A stretch of 64,000 nucleotides of DNA from Pseudomonas sp. R-28-1W-6. GTDB lineage: Bacteria; Pseudomonadota; Gammaproteobacteria; Pseudomonadales; Pseudomonadaceae. A program made the translations under genes and the position numbers. Positions within the stretch are counted from its first letter, which is position 1. Each line of letters begins with the position of its first letter. The notes under the pieces were generated by a model. That model was not told the origin of the DNA and ran no database searches. It saw nothing but the letters and a program-made list of their open reading frames with translations. The stretch is from NCBI RefSeq assembly GCF_009799925.1, contig NZ_WELK01000009.1:92974-156973 (forward strand), given 5' to 3'. Shown here piece after piece: positions 1 through 6,907 of this stretch.

Positions 1-475
1 TGGCGAGCATGCCGACCACGGTCTGCCAGGTGTTGGGCATGAAGGCGGCCACGCGGTCGCCGACACCGACTCCAGCGGCCTTGAGGCTGCGTTGCAGGCC
101 GGCGACCTGGGCGGCCAGCTCGGCGTAGCTCAGCTGTTCGCGGTTGCCGTCTTCGCCGATGGCGACCAGGGCCGGGTGATCGTCGCGGCGGCGCAGCAGG
201 TGCTCGGCGAAGTTCAGGGTGGCGCCGGGGAACCAGTGGGCGCTGGGCATGGCGCTGCCTTCGCGCAGCACGCACGCGGGCTGCTGGCTGAAACGGATCT
301 CGAAGAAGTCGACGATGGCCTGCCAGAAGGCTTCACGATCAGCCACGCTCCAGGCGTGCAGGGCCGGGTAGTCGGCCAGCTGCAGGGTATGGCGCTGGTT
401 GACGTAGCGGCGGAAGGCATCCATGCGGGTGGCGGCGATGCGGTCGGCGGAAGGGGCCCAGAGCGGTTGATTCAT
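1..475 (-). CDS. aacS: Acetoacetyl-CoA synthetase, N-terminal part (cut by window edge)
   Basis: The first ~158 residues of an AMP-forming acyl-CoA ligase are present; the rest lies beyond base 1. The start (MNQPLWAPSADRI) is preceded by AGGATG. The opening segment has the acetyl-CoA-synthetase N-terminal (ACAS_N) pattern with HAWSVADREAFWQAIVDFF, and the following stretch (LSYAELAAQVAGL, GVGVGDRVAAFMPN) is the beginning of the AMP-binding domain. The enzyme would activate acetoacetate to acetoacetyl-CoA with ATP in the cytoplasm. Its position 41 bases after 3-hydroxybutyrate dehydrogenase, in the same direction, favours acetoacetate over acetate or propionate as the substrate. The catalytic core cannot be checked here. 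Confidence 0.82.
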   Translation of the reverse strand, partial: MNQPLWAPSADRIAATRMDAFRRYVNQRHTLQLADYPALHAWSVADREAFWQAIVDFFEIRFSQQPACVLREGSAMPSAHWFPGATLNFAEHLLRRRDDHPALVAIGEDGNREQLSYAELAAQVAGLQRSLKAAGVGVGDRVAAFMPNTWQTVVGMLA

Positions 476-516
476 GACGACATCCTGAGAGTGCGGTTTC
501 TTGTTGATTGTAGGGT

Positions 517-1284
517 TCACTGGGCGGTCCAGCCGCCGTCCACGGTCCAGGCCACGCCGCGTACCTGGCTGGCGGCCTGGCTGCTAAGGAACAGCACCAG
601 CTCGCCGAGCTGCTCGGGGGTGACGAAGTCCTGCGACGGCTGTTTCTCCGCCAGCAGCTCGCGGCGGGCGCGGTCGAAGTCGCCATCGGTGGCGCGCAGC
701 TCGATCTGTTTCTGGATCAGCGGAGTCAGCACCCAGCCCGGGCACAGGGCGTTGCAGGTGATGTTGCTTTGCGCGGTTTCCAGCGCCACCACCTTGGTCA
801 GGCCGACCACGCCGTGCTTGGCGGCCACGTAGGCGGCTTTCTGCACCGAGCCGACCAGGCCGTGCACCGAGGCGATGTTGACGATCCGCCCCCAGCCGCG
901 TTGACGCATGCCGGGCAGGGCCAGGCGGGTGGCGTGGAACACCGAGGACAGGTTGATGGCGATGATTGCGTCCCAGCGTTCCACCGGGAATTCCTCCACC
1001 GGTGCCACGTGCTGGATGCCGGCGTTGTTGACCAGGATATCGACGCCGCCGAACTGTTCCTCGGCGTAGGCGATCATCGTCGCGATTTCCTCGGGCTTGC
1101 CCACGTCGGCCAGGTGGTGGCCGGCCTTGACGCCCTTGGCTCGGACGGCGGCCAGGGCTGCGTCGACTTCGCCGAAGCCGTTGAGGATCAGGTTGGCGCC
1201 GGCCTCGGCCAGCTTGAGGGCTATGCCTAAACCGATGCCGCTGGTGGAGCCGGTGACCAGTGCTGTCTTGCCTTGCAGATTCAT
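517..1284 (-). CDS. hbdH: D-3-hydroxybutyrate dehydrogenase
   Basis: A 255-residue short-chain dehydrogenase that oxidises D-3-hydroxybutyrate to acetoacetate with NAD+. The cofactor loop TGSTSGIG is at 11-18, NNAG at 86-89, and the catalytic set N111, S139, Y152, K156. Residues known to bind substrate in 3-hydroxybutyrate dehydrogenases appear at the expected relative spacing: Q91, H141, K149, W184, and a tryptophan near the C-terminus (W252). This separates it from generic SDRs such as FabG. The start has an AGGAGA ribosome site. Neighbours are the acetoacetyl-CoA synthetase downstream and a GntP permease upstream, so the three form a catabolic unit for the ketone body. Also called bdhA. 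Confidence 0.95.
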   Translation of the reverse strand: MNLQGKTALVTGSTSGIGLGIALKLAEAGANLILNGFGEVDAALAAVRAKGVKAGHHLADVGKPEEIATMIAYAEEQFGGVDILVNNAGIQHVAPVEEFPVERWDAIIAINLSSVFHATRLALPGMRQRGWGRIVNIASVHGLVGSVQKAAYVAAKHGVVGLTKVVALETAQSNITCNALCPGWVLTPLIQKQIELRATDGDFDRARRELLAEKQPSQDFVTPEQLGELVLFLSSQAASQVRGVAWTVDGGWTAQ

Positions 1285-1326
1285 GGAATTCTCCTGTTGC
1301 GTGGGCCGCCTGGGCGACCTTGATAG

Positions 1327-1360
1327 GGTGGGCGCAGCCGTAGCTGGGGTTGCGCCCGCC
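1327..1360 (-). repeat. Hairpin between the GntP transporter and hbdH
   Basis: Ten-base arms GGTGGGCGCA (1327-1336) and TGCGCCCGCC (1351-1360) pair with one G-U and a 14-base loop. The flank TAGGGTGGGCGCA resembles the GTAGGGTG dyads elsewhere in this window. It lies between two genes of one operon and has no T-tract, so it is more likely a repeat or an mRNA processing/stability element than a terminator. Confidence 0.45.
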
Positions 1361-1366
1361 TCAGGG

Positions 1367-2758
1367 TCAGACGATGCCGGTAGCGTAGAAGGTGCCGATC
1401 ACCACGAACACTGCCAGGGTCTTGATCAGGGTGATGCCGAAAATGTCCTTATAGGCCTCGCGGTGGGTTAGGCCGGTGACCGCCAGCAGGGTGATCACCG
1501 CACCGTTGTGCGGCAGGGTGTCCATGCCGCCGGAGGCCATCGAGGCCACCCGGTGCAGCACTTCCAGCGGGATGTTGGCGGCATTGGCGGCGGCGATGAA
1601 GGTGTCGGACATGGCCGCCAAGGCGATGCTCATGCCGCCCGAGGCCGAGCCGGTGATGCCGGCCAGCAGGGTTACGGTGACCGCCTCGTTGACCAGCGGG
1701 TTGGGGATGCTTTTCAGCGCATCGGCCAGCACCAGAAAGCCGGGCAGCGAGGCAATCACCGCGCCGAAGCCGTATTCCGAGGCGGTGTTCATCGACGCCA
1801 GCAGGGCGCCACCGACCGCGGTCCTGGTGCCTTCGGCCAGTTTGGCCTTGATCGCACGGAAGCCGCAGATCAGCACCAGCAAGATGCCCAGCAGCAGCGC
1901 GGCCTGCACCGCCCAGATGCCGGTCAGCTTGGCCACTTCACTGGTCACCGGCTGCGCCATGCCGGCCAGCTGCAGGCTGTGGGTCTTGCCGTACAGCTCG
2001 GGAATCCAGCGGGTGAACAGCAGGTTGGCCACGCCCACCAGCACCAGCGGCGACAGCGCCAACCAGGGGTTGGGCAGGGCGATGTCCTCGGCGGTTTCCG
2101 GCTCGTTGCGCAGCTCGGTGCCGTAGCCTTCGCCGCTGCGCTGGGCCTTCTTCAACTGGCGGCTGAGGTAGAGCATGCCGACGCTGAACACGAACAGGGT
2201 GCCGATCACCCCCAGCCACGGCGCCGCCCAGGAGGTGGTGCCGAAGAAGGTGGTGGGGATGATGTTCTGGATCTGCGGGGTACCGGGCAGGGCGTCCATG
2301 GTGAAGCTGAACGCGCCGAGGGCGATGGTGGCCGGGATCAGGCGCTTGGGAATATCGCTCTGGCGGAACATCTCGGCGGCGAAGGGGTACACGGCGAACA
2401 CCACCACGAACAGCGATACGCCGCCGTAGGTGAGCAGGGCGCACACCAGCACGATCACCAGCATGGCCTGGCGGGTGCCGAGCAGGTGGATGGCCGCCGC
2501 GACGATGGAACGCGAGAAGCCGGACAGCTCGATCAGCTTGCCGAACACGGCGCCGAGCAGGAACACCGGGAAGTACAGCTTAATGAAGCCGACCATCTTC
2601 TCCATGAACACGCCGGTGAAGGCGGGCGCCACGGCGGACGGGTCGGTGAGCAGCACGGCGCCGAGGGCGGCGATCGGGGCGAAGAGGATGACGCTGTAGC
2701 CGCGGTAGGCGGCGAGCATCAGCAGGGCAAGGGCCGCGAGGGCGATGATTACGCTCAT
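1367..2758 (-). CDS. GntP-family transporter, probable 3-hydroxybutyrate uptake
   Basis: A 463-residue integral membrane protein with about a dozen hydrophobic segments, starting MSVIIALAALALLMLAAYRGYSV. It matches the gluconate permease (GntP) family, with a glycine/serine-rich conserved region (GITGSASGGMSIALAA) and a C-terminal MASGGMDTLPHNGAVIT segment. Family members are proton-coupled carriers of small hydroxy acids in the inner membrane. The P. aeruginosa gene in the same position (PA2004) is co-regulated with hydroxybutyrate dehydrogenase by HbcR, so 3-hydroxybutyrate is the best guess for the substrate; the sequence alone does not show this. It lies 82 bases upstream of hbdH. Confidence 0.85.
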   Translation of the reverse strand: MSVIIALAALALLMLAAYRGYSVILFAPIAALGAVLLTDPSAVAPAFTGVFMEKMVGFIKLYFPVFLLGAVFGKLIELSGFSRSIVAAAIHLLGTRQAMLVIVLVCALLTYGGVSLFVVVFAVYPFAAEMFRQSDIPKRLIPATIALGAFSFTMDALPGTPQIQNIIPTTFFGTTSWAAPWLGVIGTLFVFSVGMLYLSRQLKKAQRSGEGYGTELRNEPETAEDIALPNPWLALSPLVLVGVANLLFTRWIPELYGKTHSLQLAGMAQPVTSEVAKLTGIWAVQAALLLGILLVLICGFRAIKAKLAEGTRTAVGGALLASMNTASEYGFGAVIASLPGFLVLADALKSIPNPLVNEAVTVTLLAGITGSASGGMSIALAAMSDTFIAAANAANIPLEVLHRVASMASGGMDTLPHNGAVITLLAVTGLTHREAYKDIFGITLIKTLAVFVVIGTFYATGIV

Positions 2759-2846
2759 TGAGCTATCTCCTGTACTGCGGCGTGGCGGGAGGCGCGGCCA
2801 CGCGCAGCGATATTGTTGTTGGCCAGGTGGTGGGCGGTCCGGTTCA

Positions 2847-4103
2847 TTACCAGAGCGGCAGCACGTAGCTGAGGATCAGGCGGTTCTCGTCCAGGTCGTT
2901 GCCAAAGTGGCTGGAACGCAGCGTGGCGTTGCGCCATTTGACCCCGAGGTTCTTCAATGGACCGTCCTGGAACACGTAGGCGATATCGGTGTTGCGCTCC
3001 CACTCCTTGCCGTCGGGCTTGCCGACGCCCAGATCGATGTTGTCGCCGGACAGGTAGCGGGTCATGAAGGTCAGGCCGGGGATGCCGACGGCGGCGAAGT
3101 TGTAGTCGTAGCGCGCCTGCCAGGAGCGCTCCTCGGCGTTGGCGAAGTCGCCGATCTGCACAAAGTTGACCAGGAAGGCGTCGGTGCCGCCGATATAGGC
3201 GAAACCGGTGTCGCCGCTCATGTGCTGGTAGCCGAGGCCAAAGGCATGGCCGCCGAGGCCGTAGGTGAACATGGCGCCGAGCGCGCGGTTATCGACGTTG
3301 CTGCGGCCGTCGTCGTCGGAGCGGGCGAAGCGCAGATCGCTCTTCAGCGACTGGCCCGCGCCGAGCGGCAACAGGTGGGTCAGGTTGACGATGTGCTGGT
3401 CGTACAGGCGGTCGAGCTTGGCGTAGTTGTACGAGCTGCTGAGCTGGTCGCTCCACTTGTAGGCCAGGCTGGCAAAGTCGAAACGGTCGCTGCTGGCGCT
3501 GGCGACTATGCCCTTGGCGCCGCCGGTGGTCAGGCCCATGTCCTCGCTGTCCGAGGAGTCACGCTGGCTGACCTGGCGCAACTGGCCGGCATCGATGGTC
3601 AGACCGGCAATATCGGTGGAGTTCAGGTGGGCGCCGCGAAAGGTCTGTGGCTGCAGGCGCGAGTCGTTGGCCAGCACGGTGGGCAGCTTGGGCAGCAGGG
3701 TGCCGACCTTGAGCACGCTGGCGCCGGCCTTGAACTTGGCGGTTAGGCCCTGCTCGCCGTATTCGTCCTGAGCGCCGTCGACCTTCTCCTTGTCGCGCGG
3801 CAGCAGGCCGGAGCCGGCACGTTCCGGGCTGGAGTCGAGCTTGACGCCGAGCATGCCGAGGGCATCCATGCCGACGCCGATGGTGCCTTCGGTGAAGCCG
3901 GACTCGTAGCGCAGAAGGAAGCCTTGGGCCCATTCCTCCTGCTTCGACTGGCTGGCGTCGGCCTGGCGAAAATCGCGATTGAAGTAGAAGTTGCGCAGTT
4001 CCAGAGTGGCCTTGCCATCTTCGAGGAAGGCTGCCTGGCTAGGCAGGCAAACGGCACCGCCGAGGGCGGCTAGAGCGACGGCATGGCTGAGCGATTGGCT
4101 CAT
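2847..4103 (-). CDS. OprD-family outer membrane porin
   Basis: A 418-residue OprD-type porin. The chosen start (MSQSLSHAVALAALGGA) opens a signal peptide with a likely cleavage after CLPSQA, followed by the family-typical mature start FLEDGKATLELRNFYFNRDFR. The body is rich in beta-strand patterns with aromatic girdles (SWQARYDYNFAAVGIPGLTFMTRYLSGDNID) and ends in a hydrophobic strand (RLILSYVLPLW). A reading frame continues further upstream but lacks a signal sequence, so that start was rejected. OprD porins pass specific small acids. The gene is first after the sigma-54 promoter in the hydroxybutyrate cluster, which suggests outer-membrane entry of 3-hydroxybutyrate. I do not recall a porin at this position in P. 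aeruginosa. Confidence 0.88.
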   Translation of the reverse strand: MSQSLSHAVALAALGGAVCLPSQAAFLEDGKATLELRNFYFNRDFRQADASQSKQEEWAQGFLLRYESGFTEGTIGVGMDALGMLGVKLDSSPERAGSGLLPRDKEKVDGAQDEYGEQGLTAKFKAGASVLKVGTLLPKLPTVLANDSRLQPQTFRGAHLNSTDIAGLTIDAGQLRQVSQRDSSDSEDMGLTTGGAKGIVASASSDRFDFASLAYKWSDQLSSSYNYAKLDRLYDQHIVNLTHLLPLGAGQSLKSDLRFARSDDDGRSNVDNRALGAMFTYGLGGHAFGLGYQHMSGDTGFAYIGGTDAFLVNFVQIGDFANAEERSWQARYDYNFAAVGIPGLTFMTRYLSGDNIDLGVGKPDGKEWERNTDIAYVFQDGPLKNLGVKWRNATLRSSHFGNDLDENRLILSYVLPLW

Positions 4104-4229
4104 CGGGTGTCTCCTGGCGCGGCGCCGTGGCGAACGAGGACGGTGCCGGGGCGTCCCAGGAGCAAAGTTCGCGCTACGTGCAGCGGTATTGTTGTTATTT
4201 CGGCTGCGGTCTGGCCGCGCAAGGCCTTT

Positions 4230-4245
4230 AGCCAGTTCCATGCCA
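4230..4245 (-). promoter_or_regulatory. Sigma-54 promoter (-24/-12) of the porin-gntP-hbdH operon
   Basis: On the minus strand the sequence TGGCATGGAACTGGCT fits the -24/-12 consensus TGGCAC-N5-TTGCW. It has the required GG and GC dinucleotides at the right 10-base spacing, and only the second base of the -12 TTGC is off. It lies about 126 bases upstream of the porin start and downstream of two identical-core palindromes. The adjacent gene encodes a sigma-54 activator. Confidence 0.65.
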
Positions 4246-4309
4246 ACAACACAAGAGATTGATTTATAAGGATTTATTGGTAAAAAGACGGTGCTTTGCC
4301 AATGCCTCA

Positions 4310-4325
4310 GTCTCTCGTTGGAGAC
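4310..4325. promoter_or_regulatory. Candidate HbcR upstream activator site 1
   Basis: Inverted repeat GTCTC-N6-GAGAC, extended by one or two paired bases on each side. Its centre is about 80 bases upstream of the sigma-54 promoter. The same core and spacing recur at 4379-4394. Assignment to HbcR is inference from position and repetition. Confidence 0.5.
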
Positions 4326-4350
4326 TGGCAGTATCGTTTTTCGAGCCGAA

Positions 4351-4369
4351 AGCCCAGGATTCCTGGGCT
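4351..4369 (-). terminator. Hairpin downstream of hbcR
   Basis: Arms AGCCCAGG and CCTGGGCT surround a three-base loop, 37 bases beyond the hbcR stop. On the minus strand it is followed by TTTCGGC rather than a clean T-run, so it is a weak intrinsic terminator. It also sits between the two candidate activator sites. Confidence 0.45.
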
Positions 4370-4378
4370 TCTTGGAAG

Positions 4379-4394
4379 GTCTCAGAATAGAGAC
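4379..4394. promoter_or_regulatory. Candidate HbcR upstream activator site 2
   Basis: Second copy of GTCTC-N6-GAGAC, 69 bases from the first, centre to centre, and immediately after the hbcR stop codon. Paired distal palindromes upstream of a -24/-12 promoter are the usual layout for enhancer-binding activators. Confidence 0.5.
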
Positions 4395-4405
4395 TTGTCT
4401 ATAAA

Positions 4406-5815
4406 TCAAGACGAAAGGCCCAGGGCGACCATCTTCTTGTACAAGGTCGAGCGGCCCAGCCCCAGGCGTTTGGCGGCTTCGAGCACATTGCCGGCTTGCT
4501 CGGCCAGCGCCGCCTGGATCAACTGGCGCTCGAAGGCTTCGCGGGCGCTATGGAAGTCGCCAGTCACTGTCGGCAGGGCTGCGGACACGACGGAGCTGGG
4601 CAGCGGGCACAGGCGGCCGATGGCCGAACGCAGCGCGGCGGCGCCCAGCAGCGGCTCATCGCCGAGCAGGGCGGCGCGTTCCAGCACATTGCGCAGCTCG
4701 CGGATATTGCCGGGCCAGGCATGGCTGGCCAGCAGGGCGCGCGCTTCGGTGTCCAGTTCGTGGTGGCCGGGCAGTTCGTCGAGGATTGCCTCGCACAGCG
4801 CCGGCAGGTCGTCCAGGCGTTCGCGCAGCGGCGGCAGCTGGATTGGCAGCACGTTCAGTCGGTAGTACAGGTCGGCGCGGAAGTGGCCTTCCTGCACCGC
4901 GGCTTCCAGGTCCAGCGAGGTGGCGGCGATCAGGCGCACGTCACTGCGGCGTACCTCGTTGGAACCGACCGGTTCGAACTCCTTTTCCTGCAGCACGCGC
5001 AGCAGCTTGCTCTGCAGGGTCAGCGGCATGTCGCCGATTTCGTCGAGGAACAGCGTGCCGCCCTGGGCGATCTGCAGCTTGCCGGGACGGCCCTTGCGGT
5101 CGGCGCCGGTAAAGGCACCCGGCGCGGTGCCGAAGAATTCGGCCTCCAGCAGGGTCTCCGGAATGGCCGCGCAGTTGACACTGACGAAGGGCTTGTGGGC
5201 CCGTGGCGAGGCGCTGTGGATGGCGTGGGCCAGCAGCTCCTTGCCGGTACCGGTCTCGCCGAGCAGCAGCACCGGCGACTCGCTGGCCGCGCCACGCCGG
5301 GCACGGCGCTTGACCTCCAGGCTGGCGGCGCTGGCGCCGATGAAGTGAGCGAAGTTGTACTTGGCCTGGCGTGCCTGCAGCAGCGAGCGCGTCGAGGCCA
5401 GCTCCTTCTGGATCTGGGTGAAGCGAGTCACCAGCGGAGCCAGGTTCTGCAACTGATCGAACAGGGCGAAGCCGATGGCGCCGATCACCGCGCCGGCGTC
5501 GTCGTGCACCGGCAGGCGCATCACCACCAGCGGGCCGCCTGGGGTGTCGAGCATGTCCAGCAGGATCGGCTGGCCGGTCTCCACCACCTGGCGCAGCAGG
5601 CTGGACGGAATGACCTTCTCCACCTCCAGGCCGATGGCCTGGGCGGCATCCTCCAGGCCATAGCGACGGGCGTAGCGCTCGTTCATCCAGACGATGCGCG
5701 CGTCCTTGTCGACTATCACCGTGCCTTCGCTGGACTGCTCGATGATCTCGAACAGTGAGCGGATCGCCAGCAGGCGTACGTGCTGGTAGTCGCTCAGGGT
5801 GTTGGCGTCTTTCAT
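4406..5815 (-). CDS. hbcR: Sigma-54-dependent activator of hydroxybutyrate catabolism
   Basis: A 469-residue enhancer-binding protein. A PAS-like sensor spans about 20-125 (IIEQSSEGTVIVDKDARIVWMNE). The AAA+ domain has Walker A GETGTGKE at 186-193, the sigma-54 contact loop GAFTGA at 233-238 and Walker B LFLDEIGD at 255-262. A Fis-type helix-turn-helix ends the protein (VLEAAKRLGLGRSTLYKKM). All elements for ATP-driven open-complex formation are intact. The order regulator, porin, transporter, hbdH matches P. aeruginosa PA2005-PA2003 apart from the porin, so HbcR is the likely identity. The inducer is expected to be 3-hydroxybutyrate or a close metabolite, sensed by the PAS domain. Confidence 0.88.
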   Translation of the reverse strand: MKDANTLSDYQHVRLLAIRSLFEIIEQSSEGTVIVDKDARIVWMNERYARRYGLEDAAQAIGLEVEKVIPSSLLRQVVETGQPILLDMLDTPGGPLVVMRLPVHDDAGAVIGAIGFALFDQLQNLAPLVTRFTQIQKELASTRSLLQARQAKYNFAHFIGASAASLEVKRRARRGAASESPVLLLGETGTGKELLAHAIHSASPRAHKPFVSVNCAAIPETLLEAEFFGTAPGAFTGADRKGRPGKLQIAQGGTLFLDEIGDMPLTLQSKLLRVLQEKEFEPVGSNEVRRSDVRLIAATSLDLEAAVQEGHFRADLYYRLNVLPIQLPPLRERLDDLPALCEAILDELPGHHELDTEARALLASHAWPGNIRELRNVLERAALLGDEPLLGAAALRSAIGRLCPLPSSVVSAALPTVTGDFHSAREAFERQLIQAALAEQAGNVLEAAKRLGLGRSTLYKKMVALGLSS

Positions 5816-5892
5816 CGGCGTTCTCGACGATAGGGAGGAGGGCAGCTTAACCGCTAGCCGGGCGCGCCTGGTACCTGGCTTTCGGCTAGTGG

Positions 5893-6795
5893 TCAGCGGC
5901 TGGCCAGGGTGGCGCGCGCCACCCGCGAGCCATTCGCCCGGCCGAGCACGTCGCAGATGCGCTGGCCGGCGGCGATCAGCCGGTGCATGTCGATGCCGGT
6001 GTCGATGCCCAGGCCATTGAGCAGGTAGAGCACGTCTTCGGTGGCGACGTTGCCGGTGGCACCCTTGGCGTAGGGGCAGCCGCCGAGGCCGGCGACCGAG
6101 CTGTCGAATACGCTGATGCCTTCCAGCAGGCTGGCGTAGACATTGGCCAGGGCCTGGCCATAGGTGTCGTGGAAGTGCCCGCCAAGCTTGTCGCGCGGGA
6201 TCTTGCCGGCGCAGACCTCGAACAGGCGGCGGGTGGCGCCTGCGGTGCCGGTGCCGATGGTGTCGCCCAGGGACACTTCATAGCAGCCCATGGCAAACAG
6301 CTCGGCGGCCACGCTGGCCACCTGCTGCGGTGCCACGTCGCCCTCGTAGGGGCAGCCGAGCACGCAGGAGACATAGCCGCGCACGCTGATGCCGTGCTGG
6401 CGGGCGGCCTCCATGACCGGCACGAAGCGCTGCAGGCTGTCGCTGATCGAGCAGTTGATGTTCTTCTGCGAGAAGGCCTCGCTGGCGGCGGCGAATACCG
6501 CGACTTCCCTGACCCCGGCGGCCACGGCGGCCTCGAAGCCCTGCATGTTGGGCGTCAGCGCGCCGTAGATCACGCCGGTTTTGCGCTGGATCTGGGCGAA
6601 CACTTCGGCGCTGCCGGCCATCTGCGGCACCCATTTGGGCGAGACGAAGCTGCCGACCTCGATATAGCCGAGGCCGGCGGCGCTCAGTTCATCGACCAGG
6701 CGCACCTTGTCGGCCACGCTGATCGGCTGTTTCTCGTTCTGCAAACCGTCGCGCGGGCCGACTTCGACCAGGCGCACGTGTTTGGGTAAGTTCAT
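5893..6795 (-). CDS. liuE: Hydroxymethylglutaryl-CoA lyase
   Basis: A 300-residue TIM-barrel lyase that splits HMG-CoA into acetoacetate and acetyl-CoA, the last step of leucine degradation. Start MNLPKHVRLVEVGPRDGLQNE was chosen because the conserved RDGLQNE motif begins ~14 residues in, as in the family; an upstream extension is low-complexity. Visible active-site residues are R15 and D16, metal ligands H207, H209 and N249, and the catalytic cysteine C240 in GLGGCPYAKGATGN. It is the last gene of the liu operon and its stop is 77 bases from the divergently unrelated but co-directional hbcR start. Its product acetoacetate feeds the neighbouring aacS/hbdH branch. Also called mvaB or gnyL. Confidence 0.95.
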   Translation of the reverse strand: MNLPKHVRLVEVGPRDGLQNEKQPISVADKVRLVDELSAAGLGYIEVGSFVSPKWVPQMAGSAEVFAQIQRKTGVIYGALTPNMQGFEAAVAAGVREVAVFAAASEAFSQKNINCSISDSLQRFVPVMEAARQHGISVRGYVSCVLGCPYEGDVAPQQVASVAAELFAMGCYEVSLGDTIGTGTAGATRRLFEVCAGKIPRDKLGGHFHDTYGQALANVYASLLEGISVFDSSVAGLGGCPYAKGATGNVATEDVLYLLNGLGIDTGIDMHRLIAAGQRICDVLGRANGSRVARATLASR

Positions 6796-6806
6796 TACTG
6801 CTGCTC

Positions 6807-6876
6807 CGTAGGGTGCGCCGTGCGCACCGTGGTGTTCAGTGGTGCGCACGGCCTAGGCGGCCCCGCGCACCCTACG
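6807..6876. repeat. GTAGGGTGCGC dyad repeat between liuD and liuE
   Basis: Outer arms CGTAGGGTGCGC and GCGCACCCTACG form a long imperfect palindrome with further pairing inside. The same arms recur at 39527-39591 and a relative is at 11349-11432, so this is a dispersed extragenic repeat of the genome. Confidence 0.75.
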
Positions 6877-6907
6877 CTAGGGCATAGGCTACGCCGCGAG
6901 GAGCGGT

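Noticed and set aside
1508..2761. Long plus-strand reading frame over the GntP gene
   Set aside because: It is a mirror frame of a GC-rich gene: its product is rich in G, Q, H and R with no domain, while the opposite strand encodes a clear transporter.
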